The notes: generated from the letters alone by a model not told the origin. Shown: positions 1 through 7,949, counted from the stretch's first letter. The stretch: 33,121 nt of DNA from Butyrivibrio sp. XPD2002 (GCF_000423945.1 NZ_AUIY01000034.1:1-33121), one strand, 5' to 3'. A program made the numbers and translations.

Positions 1-175
<175 letters not shown>

Positions 176-385
176 AAATGTATCTCATCACCGAAGTGAC
201 TTGATCGTTCGTCTGACCAGAACTTAAGCTTGGCTTTTGTTCTGTCCGTTTTACCTTTAGTTAGGTTGTTTTGTTCTCTGAAATTTCTTTTTTGGAATTT
301 TCAGGGTTGCATTACTATTTCATTGTCAATGTGCTTAAATACTGGGCTTGCAGGTCTTTCGAAGAAGTTCCGTGCGCCGCAGCGA
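176..385 (-). other. 16S leader (pre-rRNA 5' spacer) with UUCG hairpin
   Basis: This is the stretch between the predicted rRNA promoter and the 16S 5' end, and it has no credible gene. Short plus-strand reading frames here (from 230 and 271) run across the leader and promoter and show no ribosome binding site or family resemblance. At 188-199 the transcript has a TCAC-TTCG-GTGA hairpin with a UUCG tetraloop, only 12 nt from the mature 16S end. It may belong to the 16S processing region. The partner strand 3' of 16S is outside the window, so the processing stem cannot be tested. Confidence 0.6.
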
Positions 386-390
386 TATTT

Positions 391-419
391 AATATATCAC
401 TACCCCCATATAGTGTCAA
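391..419 (-). promoter_or_regulatory. rRNA operon promoter
   Basis: On the minus strand a perfect -35 TTGACA (419-414) is followed by a 17-nt spacer and a -10 TATATT (396-391). Transcription would start near 384, about 210 nt before mature 16S, a normal distance for rrn leaders. A second TTGACA (329-324) nearer the gene has no acceptable -10 at 16-18 nt. Confidence 0.75.
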
Positions 420-435
420 CAACATTTTTCAAATT

Positions 436-474
436 TTTTCAAAAAAAATAGCAGTTTCTGTAAAAACCGCTATT
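436..474 (-). terminator. Rho-independent terminator of the pyruvate kinase-like gene
   Basis: On the minus strand, an 11-bp stem AATAGCGGTTT / AAACTGCTATT (one G-U pair) with a 6-nt loop is followed directly by a run of T. It lies 26 nt after the stop codon of the kinase gene and just upstream of the rRNA promoter, so it insulates the two transcripts. Confidence 0.85.
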
Positions 475-500
475 TTATCGCATTTGTTGGCATTATTTTT

Positions 501-1478
501 TTAGAAATTCTCGGCACTGGCCACTGTTTTTTTCATATAACTAATAACTTCAACCGGATAATTGCCTATTGCAGTCTCTCCTGTCACCATTACAGATGCT
601 GCTCCATCCAGAACTGCATTAAATATATCGCTTACTTCCGCCCTGGTTGGAACAGGATTCTTTTCCATAGAGGAAAGCATCTGGGTCACTACCATGAATC
701 TTCTATTAGAAAGACGGCATTTCTCTGCTATCCTCTTCTGCACTCCAGGAAGCTCCCAGAGAGGCACGGCATTGCCGAGGTCTCCTCTGGCAATAATGAC
801 TTCATCGCTTACTTCTATTATCTCATCAAGCTTATCTATTCCGCGCCTGTTTTCTATCTTGGCGAATATTTCTATAGAAGCTCCGCCTTCCCTTTGTAAT
901 ACATCTCTTAAAGTAAGGACATCTTCCTTTCCTCTTACAAAGGGCTGCATTATTCCTGTAATGCCTAATCGCACGGCTTCTTTTATATTTACAATATCTG
1001 ATCCGGTAAGTGCATCCATTCTGATTTCTACTTCTTTTACCGCTATACTCTTTCTGCTTCTTAATGTTCCTCCTCTGTCGACCCTTGCTGTGACCCTGTC
1101 TCCATTATTAGCGAGGATATGTGCTTTTATTTTTCCATCATCTAAAAGGATTTCCATATCCTTTTTAAGCTCGCACAGTATTTTGCCATCAAGAGGTATT
1201 CCACCTTTTCCTAAAATGAATTCCGAGTCCTCCAGAAGGTCTATATCACTGTCAAGGGTTCCTATTCTGAGCTCCGGTCCCTGAAGGTCCACCAGAATTT
1301 CAGGAGTAATACCGCACTGTCTGGCAGCACTTTTTACTATATAAATAAGTGATTCGTTGTCCTCAAGCATGGAATGGGATAAGTTCAGACGAACTCCGTG
1401 CATTCCCGCTTTGAACATTTCCTTTAGTAATTTTTCATCATTACAGGCCGGGCCTAAAGTACCATAAATTTTTACCAT
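501..1478 (-). CDS. Pyruvate kinase-like protein lacking the C-terminal domain
   Basis: This 325-aa protein matches the catalytic barrel of pyruvate kinase (phosphoenolpyruvate + ADP to pyruvate + ATP, cytosol). Visible motifs are YGTLGPA near the start, GVRLNLSHS (~28-36), DLQGPELRIG (~64-73), a B-domain stretch with LDDGKI, KIENRRG (~208), VIIARGDLG (~228-236), VVTQMLSSMEKNPVPTRAEV (~263-282) and VMVTGETAIGNYP (~298-310). It ends right after the barrel, so the C domain that carries the allosteric site in ordinary enzymes of about 470-590 aa is missing. The family's usual DTKGPE is DLQGPE here, so that lysine is absent, while the KIEN lysine is kept. A normal stop and a terminator follow, so this does not look like a recent truncation. 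It may be a non-allosteric kinase or a paralogue with another role. The start is ATG with AGG about 8 nt upstream. Confidence 0.85.
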   Translation of the reverse strand: MVKIYGTLGPACNDEKLLKEMFKAGMHGVRLNLSHSMLEDNESLIYIVKSAARQCGITPEILVDLQGPELRIGTLDSDIDLLEDSEFILGKGGIPLDGKILCELKKDMEILLDDGKIKAHILANNGDRVTARVDRGGTLRSRKSIAVKEVEIRMDALTGSDIVNIKEAVRLGITGIMQPFVRGKEDVLTLRDVLQREGGASIEIFAKIENRRGIDKLDEIIEVSDEVIIARGDLGNAVPLWELPGVQKRIAEKCRLSNRRFMVVTQMLSSMEKNPVPTRAEVSDIFNAVLDGAASVMVTGETAIGNYPVEVISYMKKTVASAENF

Positions 1479-1566
1479 ATTTTCCTGTTCTTTCTATAAT
1501 AATAAACGTTTTCTTCATTTTACTATTCATGCAAAAACGTACAACAAATATAGCTGTTCTTTATGC

Positions 1567-1594
1567 TTGAACCTCATATATTTTATATGATAAT
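1567..1594 (+). promoter_or_regulatory. Promoter with internal dyad upstream of the ArsR gene
   Basis: A -35 TTGAAC (1567-1572) and -10 GATAAT (1589-1594) lie 16 nt apart. The spacer is almost filled by a perfect dyad, TCATATA-TTT-TATATGA (1574-1590). A repressor dimer bound there would block RNA polymerase, so it is a candidate autoregulatory operator for the ArsR-type protein encoded next. The region is AT-rich, so both calls are tentative. Confidence 0.4.
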
Positions 1595-1636
1595 ATAATT
1601 TTATTAAATATTTTACTTTTATGTAAAGGAGTTATC

Positions 1637-2563
1637 ATGCTTCATATTAAATCACTTTCAGAAGGGCTTGATCTTTTCAAGGCTCTGGGCTCAGATGTAC
1701 GAATTGAAATCATTAAAATATTACTGGAAGATAACGGTATGAACATGAATGAGCTCGCCAGTCGTCTCAATATCACTAACGGTGCGCTCACCAGTCATAT
1801 TCGAAAGCTTGAAGAATGTGGTCTTATTACTGTCAGCAATGAGACAAACGGTCATGGCAATCAGAAGATCTGTTCCGTTCATGTTGATAAGATTCTGATA
1901 GATATTCAGGATGAGCAGCGCGATGAGAACATCTATACAGCTGATATAAAGGTTGGACAGTTTTCCGATTACGATGTTTATCCTACATGCGGACTGGCTT
2001 CATCCACTCAGATAATTGGTCAGGTTGATGATACCCGCTACTTCTCTCATCCTGATCGCTACAATGCCGATATACTCTGGTTCACTAAGGGCTACGTTGA
2101 GTATGTGGTACCCAATTTCATTCCTTTTAATCAGAAGATTGATGAAATTTGTATCTCAGCTGAGCTTTCAAGTGAAGCTCCCGGTGTAAACAATGTATGG
2201 CCTTCAGATATCTCTTTCTATCTTAATGGTGAATTCTTAGGCACATGGATATCTCCAGGTGATTTTGGAGATGTTAAGGGTATTTTCACACCGGATTGGT
2301 GGTTCCCGAACTGGAATCAGTATGGACTTCTCAAAATGCTGGTAATCAATCACCGCGGAACCTTTATTGATGGTCTGCAGATTTCAGATATTTCAATAGA
2401 TCATTTCAATCTGACAAGTAAGAGCGGAATCAAGTTTAAAATGGCAGTTCCTGAGGATGCTGAGCATGTAGGTGGTCTTACTATTTTCGGAAAGACCTTT
2501 GGTAACTACAGCCAGGATATAAATGTAAAGATAGCCTACAGTCCTATTGATCCTGTTCAGTAA
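1637..2563 (+). CDS. ArsR-family HTH regulator with large unknown C-terminal domain
   Basis: Residues ~5-75 form a winged helix-turn-helix of the ArsR/SmtB type: LFKALGSDVRIEIIKIL, then MNELASRLNITNGALTSHIR as the recognition region and KLEECGLITV leading into the wing. ArsR proteins are usually about 100 aa; this one continues for another ~200 residues (~100-308). That part is rich in Trp, Gly and aromatic residues (e.g. PDWWFPNWNQYG) and looks like a beta-rich ligand-binding fold. I cannot assign it to a named domain. No metal-binding Cys cluster of the classical ArsR kind is visible. The start is well fixed: AAAGGAG sits 5 nt before ATG. It is a single-gene unit closed by a terminator. The ligand and targets are unknown; the nearby sugar-uptake genes make a carbohydrate signal possible but unproven. 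Confidence 0.8.
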   Translation: MLHIKSLSEGLDLFKALGSDVRIEIIKILLEDNGMNMNELASRLNITNGALTSHIRKLEECGLITVSNETNGHGNQKICSVHVDKILIDIQDEQRDENIYTADIKVGQFSDYDVYPTCGLASSTQIIGQVDDTRYFSHPDRYNADILWFTKGYVEYVVPNFIPFNQKIDEICISAELSSEAPGVNNVWPSDISFYLNGEFLGTWISPGDFGDVKGIFTPDWWFPNWNQYGLLKMLVINHRGTFIDGLQISDISIDHFNLTSKSGIKFKMAVPEDAEHVGGLTIFGKTFGNYSQDINVKIAYSPIDPVQ

Positions 2564-2584
2564 AGCATACGGTTGTATATTAAA

Positions 2585-2619
2585 AACGCTTTCCTTTTTT
2601 AGGGGAAAGCGTTTTTTTT
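2585..2619. terminator. Bidirectional Rho-independent terminator
   Basis: A 10-bp perfect stem AACGCTTTCC / GGAAAGCGTT (2585-2594 and 2603-2612) is followed by eight T on the plus strand and preceded by a run of A, which gives T on the minus strand. It sits between the convergent ArsR gene and chemotaxis gene and can serve both. Confidence 0.9.
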
Positions 2620-2641
2620 GTCGTCTTATCTTCTATAAATA

Positions 2642-3259
2642 TTATTTGAAGAATTCCATATCTCTGTTTAGCTTCTCGGATATTTCCCTAAGGTCATTTG
2701 CTTCGTTAGCAAGCTCAAGAACAGTATTTGAAAGCTCCTGCATGGAAGCACCGGTCTCCTGGGATGATGCTGCGTTCTCCTCTGAGATAGCTGACAGTGC
2801 ATCCATGGTATCGGATACAGCGTTCTTGGAGGATGCACATTGTTCAGCACCCTGGCTGATAACCTTAACTCCGCCTACGGTCGAATCGATGTCCTGAAGC
2901 ATTCCATTTATGGATTCAATTGTTTCTCCAAGTGCATCCTGCTGCTCAAGATTACCCTGCTTAACATCTTCTGCGGCCTGTACTGCTGCTGATGCATCTC
3001 CAAGAAGTACATCCATCTCCTTCTTGATGTCATCCGCCATAATCTTTGAATCCTCAGCCAGTTTTCCGATTTCTTCTGCAACTACTGAGAAGCCTCTTCC
3101 GGCATCTCCTGCTCTTGCAGCTTCTATGGAAGCATTAAGGGACAACAGGTTGGTCTGTGTTGCTATGGATGTGATGCCTTCTACCTTAGCAGAAATATTG
3201 GTAACAGCTTCCTGGGTTCTGGCGATTGTATCTGAAATCTCATCTATCTTAGCAGTCAT
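2642..3259 (-). CDS. Signalling half of the split chemotaxis receptor
   Basis: This 205-codon stretch is the cytoplasmic signalling domain of a methyl-accepting chemotaxis protein. It contains the highly conserved hairpin tip, visible as [18 protein letters not shown] followed by [18 protein letters not shown], which in the family binds CheA and CheW. Long amphipathic heptad helices run on both sides. It ends shortly after the descending helix, with no C-terminal CheR-tethering pentapeptide evident. It has no membrane segment and no convincing ribosome binding site, so it is best read as the 3' part of the interrupted receptor. The codons between 3260 and 3274 belong to the same frame but precede the first ATG. 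Confidence 0.7.
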   Translation of the reverse strand: MTAKIDEISDTIARTQEAVTNISAKVEGITSIATQTNLLSLNASIEAARAGDAGRGFSVVAEEIGKLAEDSKIMADDIKKEMDVLLGDASAAVQAAEDVKQGNLEQQDALGETIESINGMLQDIDSTVGGVKVISQGAEQCASSKNAVSDTMDALSAISEENAASSQETGASMQELSNTVLELANEANDLREISEKLNRDMEFFK

Positions 3260-3274
3260 CTCCGAAGACGAATT

Positions 3275-4285
3275 CTAAAGTGATGACAGGGATTTGCTTG
3301 ATATTTCAGATGCTTCCTTCATCTTTATAGCAAGTCCGTCAAGATTCTCGGTTGAATCCTGAACATTACCTACTGCGTCACCAATAAGAACTACATTCTC
3401 TGCAGCACTTTGAATTTCTCCGGCCTGCTGTGTTGCTCCCTGAGCTATCTCCTGAACTGCGTTAGAAACATCCTCAGTTGTCTGGGATATTCTGTTTGCC
3501 ATTTCTGAAAGCTCTGCTGATGATGTATTAACTGTAGATGCGGACGTTCTGATGTCCGTAACTATTGAGCTAAGCTTATCTATCAGCGAATTTGTATTAT
3601 TAAGAGCTAATCCAAGTTCATCTTTTCTGTCAAGGTACTTATCTGTTTTCTTAAACTCACCCTGGGACAGATATTGTATGCTATCGTTTATTGCTCTAAT
3701 TGCGCCAGCCATGCTGATAGCTGCCTTTACTGCAACAATCATTGCTACAACCATAAGCACAATGCCTATTACGAGCATAAACACAATAGACTTAAATACC
3801 TGATTTTCAACTGCCTGTCTGGACACACCTGTAAATGCCATGGATACAACTTTTCCAGAACTGTCCTTAACCGGAACATAGGCAACAAAATATGGAGTTC
3901 CTGCAACCTGGGTATTTGTAGAAGTGAAGGTTTTCCCCCCATTTATTACTTCTTTGACAACTGTGTCGGCGGCTTTAGTGCCAATTACACTGCTTCCAAG
4001 GGAAGAATTCTTTCTGGTATCACCATCGAACCACGTAAAGTCATAGCCGGCATCCTGCTTGAGCTGTGTTTCAACGGTATTATCTCCCGCAGAGCGATCT
4101 GCAATATCCATACCTATATCCTTATAGGTATATGCGGAAGCCAGAAGTCCTTTTAACACCTCTTCCTCCATGCCGGAACGCATAAACATGATGCCTGTTA
4201 TCAGCATGGCTATGGTGATAACAAACGCAGGTAAAACCGCTATTAGCGCGATTTCTTTCCTTACAGAAAATATTTTCTCCCTCAT
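3275..4285 (-). CDS. Sensor, membrane and HAMP half of the split chemotaxis receptor
   Basis: The N-terminal half has a short basic N terminus (MREKIFSVRKE), a first membrane helix (~10-32), and an extracytoplasmic sensor of about 130 residues resembling a single Cache domain (PYFVAYVPVKDSSGKVVSM is the typical final strand). A second membrane helix (~165-190), a HAMP segment and the first methylation helix follow. It stops at TAG after KSLSSL. A TTG at 4303 would add six codons, but AAGGGGG lies between it and the ATG at 4285 and is correctly spaced for that ATG, so 4285 is chosen. The extracellular ligand cannot be inferred. A promoter lies 59 nt upstream. Confidence 0.75.
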   Translation of the reverse strand: MREKIFSVRKEIALIAVLPAFVITIAMLITGIMFMRSGMEEEVLKGLLASAYTYKDIGMDIADRSAGDNTVETQLKQDAGYDFTWFDGDTRKNSSLGSSVIGTKAADTVVKEVINGGKTFTSTNTQVAGTPYFVAYVPVKDSSGKVVSMAFTGVSRQAVENQVFKSIVFMLVIGIVLMVVAMIVAVKAAISMAGAIRAINDSIQYLSQGEFKKTDKYLDRKDELGLALNNTNSLIDKLSSIVTDIRTSASTVNTSSAELSEMANRISQTTEDVSNAVQEIAQGATQQAGEIQSAAENVVLIGDAVGNVQDSTENLDGLAIKMKEASEISSKSLSSL

Positions 4286-4343
4286 AAAAGCCCCCTTACA
4301 CAAAATCAGAACGATTAAGAACAGAATAATTGCTATTAAATCA

Positions 4344-4373
4344 ATTATACTTAAACTTTTTATATCTTTTCAA
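4344..4373 (-). promoter_or_regulatory. Promoter of the chemotaxis receptor gene
   Basis: On the minus strand TTGAAA (4373-4368), an 18-nt spacer and a perfect TATAAT (4349-4344) make a vegetative promoter. No flagellar sigma-28 pattern (TAAA with GCCGATAA) was seen. Confidence 0.6.
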
Positions 4374-4403
4374 CAATAAATATCGCTTGAATTCGAAATT
4401 TTT

Positions 4404-4440
4404 TATAAAAAAAGACGGCAAACTTAAACGTTTGCCGCCC
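4404..4440 (-). terminator. Rho-independent terminator of the sugar ABC operon
   Basis: On the minus strand the stem GGCGGCAAAC / GTTTGCCGTC (one G-U pair, loop GTTTAA counted with its flanks) is followed by seven T. It begins 17 nt after the stop codon of the second permease. Confidence 0.9.
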
Positions 4441-4456
4441 TAAAATCATATTCTGA

Positions 4457-5383
4457 TTATTTAATTCCGCTGATAGCAATTGATTCAATGATAACTCTCT
4501 GGAACAGGAAGAACAGTACCAGTGTAGGAAGCATCGCAATTACTGAAGCTGCCATTATCAGAGCGTAATCACTCTGAATAGCATAGTACGAATTGAAGGA
4601 TCTGATTACAACCTGCAGTGTCCAGTGCTTTTCACTTCTAAGGAAAATTGTGGGTGCAAGGTAATCATTCCAGATTCCCATGAACCAAAGCATGAGCTGT
4701 GTTCCAAGAGCGCCCTTCATTAACGGAAGGAATATTTTGTAGTAGATTTCGAAGTAGTTACATCCGTCAATTTTAGCTGCATCCATAAGCTCAGTAGGTA
4801 TGCTGTAAAGATTCTGTCTTAAGAAGAATATCATTCCAACATTACCGAAGCATCCGGGAATAATAAGCGGTGCAAGGGAGTTGGTCCAACCAAGCTTAGT
4901 AAAAAGAACATACTGAGGTATCATTACTACTGCAAAAGGAATCATAATTGTTGCAAGAAGGGCAAGGAAAAGAGCGTTCTTTCCTCTGAAATTCATCTTT
5001 GCAAAGGCAAAAGCCGCAAGAGATGATGTGAATCCGCCAATAAGCAGTACCGGAATTTCTACTGAAATTGTGTTTATGATACCTGATATGAACTGTCCTT
5101 TGCTGAGCACCTGACTGTATTTACCTATAAGAATAGGATTAGGGAACAATGTCAGTGATCCCGAAAGAATCTGATTCTTTGTCATAAAGGATGTTGCCAC
5201 CATATAAACAAGCGGGAACACCATGGTTATCGCAAATGCAAAGAGTAAAATAAAGATGATAATGTTTACTACCTTCTCTTTAGAAGATGTGACGCGATCT
5301 GTCTGATAGTCTTTTGCACTTGATTTTGCTCTTTTGGGCATATTTGTAGTTGCATCTGATTTAGATTTTAATGCCATTTCCAT
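4457..5383 (-). CDS. ABC sugar transporter permease, MalG/AraQ type
   Basis: This 308-aa inner-membrane permease belongs to the CUT1 (di- and oligosaccharide) class. A basic cytosolic N terminus of about 35 residues precedes six predicted membrane helices (first ~37-60). The ATPase-coupling loop is clear: ELMDAAKIDGCNYFEIYYKI (~200), the EAA motif of the family, then FLPLMKG. It forms a dimer with the permease encoded 14 nt upstream. GGAGG lies before the ATG at 5383. By analogy with the Bacillus AraNPQ importer and from the arabinanase genes alongside, the likely cargo is arabino-oligosaccharides. No ATPase gene is present in the cluster; Firmicutes often use one shared MsmX-type ATPase encoded elsewhere. 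Confidence 0.88.
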   Translation of the reverse strand: MEMALKSKSDATTNMPKRAKSSAKDYQTDRVTSSKEKVVNIIIFILLFAFAITMVFPLVYMVATSFMTKNQILSGSLTLFPNPILIGKYSQVLSKGQFISGIINTISVEIPVLLIGGFTSSLAAFAFAKMNFRGKNALFLALLATIMIPFAVVMIPQYVLFTKLGWTNSLAPLIIPGCFGNVGMIFFLRQNLYSIPTELMDAAKIDGCNYFEIYYKIFLPLMKGALGTQLMLWFMGIWNDYLAPTIFLRSEKHWTLQVVIRSFNSYYAIQSDYALIMAASVIAMLPTLVLFFLFQRVIIESIAISGIK

Positions 5384-5397
5384 CGATCACACCTCCT

Positions 5398-6315
5398 TTA
5401 CTCTATAGTCTTAACCCATTTATCCTGACCCCAGAAGTTGATGGCCGTGATAATGAATATGATAATTGCAAGAATTACTGCTACTGCACTTCCGTATCCA
5501 AGCTGTCCGTTTGTGAACGCCTTTTCATACAGATAGAATACAACTGTAGCTGCGCTGTAGTTAGGTCCGCCTGAAGGAGTCATGACCTGTACCTCTACGA
5601 ATACCTGGAAGCCACCGATAAGTGATGTGATCAGGATGTAGAAGGTAACTGGTGATAACAGCGGTAATGTGATATTTCTGAATTTCTGCCAGCTGTTAGC
5701 TCCATCTATCATAGCTGCTTCATAATAATCACGGGGTATATTCTGAAGTCCTGCAAGATAAAGAATTACTGTTCCTCCAAGTCCCTTCCATACCATGAAA
5801 ATGATCAGTGAGACTTTGACCATAAATTCATCGCCGAGCCAGTTGGGACCGTGAAGTCCTGTAAGAGCTTTGTAGATTCCGTTCAAAAGACCGTAATCAT
5901 AGTTAAAAACCCATGCCCACAGTATTGATACAGCTACAAGCGAAGATACAACCGGTACATAATACATGGTTGTAAGTACTCTCTTGCCAGGAATTTTCCT
6001 GTTAAGGCCCATTGCCACCAGCATTCCAAGTATCATACCGATTGGAATACCTATCATATAGATAATAGTGGTTCCCATAGCCTTCCAGAATTTTGCATCA
6101 TTGAGAATTTTAATATAGTTTCTAAGGCCAACAATATTGCCCCAGAGTGAATTGATTCCAGTCCATTTGCTTGAGCTGGCAATTAGAGCAAAGACGATAG
6201 GATACGCCATGAAGAGCATAAAGCCTACAAAGGGAGCTGCTATAAAAAGCCATGCCCATCTCTCTTCTCTCTTTGCCATCGCAGACATCTGAACTTTTAC
6301 TTTTTTTGATGCCAT
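5398..6315 (-). CDS. ABC sugar transporter permease, MalF/AraP type
   Basis: This 305-aa CUT1-class permease has six predicted membrane helices, the first at ~20-42 (AWLFIAAPFVGFMLFMAYPI), which is typical of the MalF/LacF/AraP branch. The EAA loop is YYEAAMIDGANSWQKFRNI followed by TLPLLSP (~198-225). It pairs with the MalG-type permease downstream to form the channel. AGAGG stands 7 nt before ATG. The gap to the binding-protein gene upstream holds a strong RNA hairpin (6336-6364) that probably sets the expression ratio between the binding protein and the channel. Cargo is inferred from context, as for its partner. Confidence 0.88.
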   Translation of the reverse strand: MASKKVKVQMSAMAKREERWAWLFIAAPFVGFMLFMAYPIVFALIASSSKWTGINSLWGNIVGLRNYIKILNDAKFWKAMGTTIIYMIGIPIGMILGMLVAMGLNRKIPGKRVLTTMYYVPVVSSLVAVSILWAWVFNYDYGLLNGIYKALTGLHGPNWLGDEFMVKVSLIIFMVWKGLGGTVILYLAGLQNIPRDYYEAAMIDGANSWQKFRNITLPLLSPVTFYILITSLIGGFQVFVEVQVMTPSGGPNYSAATVVFYLYEKAFTNGQLGYGSAVAVILAIIIFIITAINFWGQDKWVKTIE

Positions 6316-6335
6316 AAAAATACCTCTTAGTAATG

Positions 6336-6364
6336 GGAGCCCCTCCGCCTGGCGAAGGGACTCC
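6336..6364 (-). other. Intergenic mRNA hairpin between binding protein and permease
   Basis: GGAGCCCCTCCGCC and GGCGAAGGGACTCC can pair over 14 positions. The two non-Watson-Crick positions become G-U pairs only in the minus-strand RNA, the sense transcript, which suggests selection on RNA structure. No T run follows, so it is not a full terminator. Position and shape match stabilising or attenuating hairpins known after the binding-protein cistron of sugar ABC operons such as malE-malF. Confidence 0.7.
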
Positions 6365-6392
6365 GCTAATCAAATCATTTTTTTAAGAAAAC

Positions 6393-7922
6393 TTAGTTTG
6401 TAGCAGAATTCTGAAGTTCGATAGCTTCATCAAGTGCTTCCTGCATCTCAGGCTCAACCTGCTGTAAATAATCCTCTACACTGATATCGCCATTCTTGAT
6501 ATTGAATACACCTGACCAGAAAGGAGTGAACCACTCAGCATTGTATGTGTAATCTGTTTCCTGAAGTGCTGCTGCATAGTGATCATTACCATCAAAATAT
6601 CCGAAGATTACATCTACATTTGAAGCATAAGGAACTTTGCCGCTGTTTACAGCATCCTTGAACTCACCATAAGCAAGCTCTGTGATATTAGGAAGCTGGA
6701 TAGACTCACCAGTTGTGATACCTGATACAGCCTTCTGACCTTCTTCGTCTGTTGAAAGCTTAGCTGCGAGCTGTGCTGCAAGATCAGGATTCTCAGATGT
6801 TGCAGATACACAGTAACCAACTGATCCCATCCATGTGTGTGATCTTCCGTCACCTGAAGGTCCTACAGGCCATCCGCAAAGGTTCCACTTGTAAGGAAAT
6901 GTAGCGTCATCCATAAATGCTGCGACATCCCATGTTCCACATGCATAGAATGCAACCTGTCCATCAAGCCATCTCTGATATCCACCAAGAGCTGTATCCT
7001 GCTCAACTGAAGGTGTAAGACCATTCTTTGTAAGGTCTGTATAGAATGTAAGAGCTTCCTTAAGAGGCTCATTGTTTGCAACGTTAACCTTAGTCATGTC
7101 ATCGTTAAGGAACTTAACTCCGTTTGAATAAAGGAAAGGAGTCATACCAAACTGATCAGCGTTAGCTACACCCCACTGGTCAATCTCTCCATCACCATCC
7201 TTATCAATTGTGAGCTTCTCACAAACTTCTATGAATTCATCGTATGTATAAGGTTTTTCCGGATCAGGATACTCAAGACCTGCTGCATCGAAAAGATCCT
7301 GGTTGTAAGCAAATGCGAAGCAGGAAAGATCCTTGGGAAGTGCGTAAAGTGATCCGCTTCCAACATTCTTACCATCATAACGGTAAATCTCCTGTGTTGT
7401 TCCCCATACGCTTCCGATTGTGTCAGCATCAACATAATCGTCAAGAGGAAGAACGTATCCATTATCTACATAAGAACGAACTGCTGCAGGTCCTACATAG
7501 AATACGTCAGGCATATCATTAGCTGTCATGTTAGCAATCATCTTCTGATTGTATTCATCCTGAGTTGTTACTTCAAAAACAACTTCCTTGATCTCGTCCT
7601 TGTGCTCTTCTACGAACTGCTTTACAAGATCTTCGTAAATCTTCTTCTCATGCTCCTGCATGTAAAGGAATACATGGAGTGTCTTATCTCCGTTACCTGT
7701 AAGTGAGTCAGTTGAAGAACCGTCTGTACTCTCAGCCTCTGCTGCATCAGCAGTTTCTGTTGCATCTCCTGCGTCTGCAGTTTCTGTTCCACTGCCTTCC
7801 TCTGTCTTAGCTTCTGTGCTCTCAGCCTCTCCAGCTTCCTCAACTGTTGTTGTAGCACAGCCTGTCAGAGCACTAAGCCCCATTACACTTGCCATTGCAA
7901 TACCTAAAAACTTCCTTCTCAT
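6393..7922 (-). CDS. Sugar-binding lipoprotein of an ABC importer (CUT1 family)
   Basis: This 509-aa protein is the extracellular solute-binding component. It has a lipoprotein signal (MRRKFLGIAMASVMG) and the lipobox LTGC with C22 as the lipidated residue. A disordered linker rich in Glu, Ala, Thr and Ser follows (~23-77), acting as a spacer through the cell wall. The binding fold runs from TLHVFLYMQEHE to the end, with family features such as NDMPDVFYVG and LDGQVAFYACGTWDVAAFMD and Trp/Tyr-rich clefts. An apparent acidic repeat, DKDGDGEIDQWG, looks like a calcium-binding loop. It is the first gene of the operon and has its own promoter (7970-7998) and AGGAGG before ATG. Arabino-oligosaccharide binding is inferred only from the neighbouring arabinanases. 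Confidence 0.88.
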   Translation of the reverse strand: MRRKFLGIAMASVMGLSALTGCATTTVEEAGEAESTEAKTEEGSGTETADAGDATETADAAEAESTDGSSTDSLTGNGDKTLHVFLYMQEHEKKIYEDLVKQFVEEHKDEIKEVVFEVTTQDEYNQKMIANMTANDMPDVFYVGPAAVRSYVDNGYVLPLDDYVDADTIGSVWGTTQEIYRYDGKNVGSGSLYALPKDLSCFAFAYNQDLFDAAGLEYPDPEKPYTYDEFIEVCEKLTIDKDGDGEIDQWGVANADQFGMTPFLYSNGVKFLNDDMTKVNVANNEPLKEALTFYTDLTKNGLTPSVEQDTALGGYQRWLDGQVAFYACGTWDVAAFMDDATFPYKWNLCGWPVGPSGDGRSHTWMGSVGYCVSATSENPDLAAQLAAKLSTDEEGQKAVSGITTGESIQLPNITELAYGEFKDAVNSGKVPYASNVDVIFGYFDGNDHYAAALQETDYTYNAEWFTPFWSGVFNIKNGDISVEDYLQQVEPEMQEALDEAIELQNSATN

Positions 7923-7949
7923 GTTAAATCCTCCTAAAAATCCTCAGTT

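Larger units (their letters stand above)
2642..4285 (-). pseudogene. Methyl-accepting chemotaxis protein interrupted by an in-frame TAG
   Basis: Two reading frames in the same phase together make one normal receptor of about 547 codons. They are separated only by a TAG at 3277-3275 and five sense codons. Reading through gives S-L-S-S-L-(TAG)[12 protein letters not shown], a smooth continuation of the helical signalling domain. One base change (from CAG, GAG or AAG, for example) explains it. There is no frameshift or insertion. The downstream ATG at 3259 has GGAG touching it with no spacer, so independent restart looks poor. Without readthrough the product would keep the sensor and membrane parts but lose the tip that contacts CheA and CheW. 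A sequencing error or strain-specific nonsense mutation is most likely; a suppressor tRNA or recoding is possible but nothing here supports it. Confidence 0.75.

Noticed and set aside
324..329. Second rRNA promoter at TTGACA on the minus strand
   Set aside because: No -10 of acceptable quality lies 16-18 nt downstream.
230..504. Two overlapping short plus-strand frames near the rRNA leader
   Set aside because: They cover the predicted rRNA promoter and kinase terminator, have no ribosome binding site and no recognisable protein features.
562..1284. 240-codon plus-strand frame opposite the pyruvate kinase-like gene
   Set aside because: It is the antisense of a clear kinase frame, rich in Ser and Ile as expected of a shadow, with no ribosome binding site or motif.
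3275..3277. Pyrrolysine or other programmed recoding at the TAG
   Set aside because: No pyrrolysine genes or recoding structure are visible in the window, and chemoreceptors are not known to use it. A simple nonsense change or error is more likely.
3672..4156. 160-codon plus-strand frame opposite the chemotaxis receptor
   Set aside because: It is the complement of the sensor domain; high Cys, His and Asn content is typical of a shadow frame.
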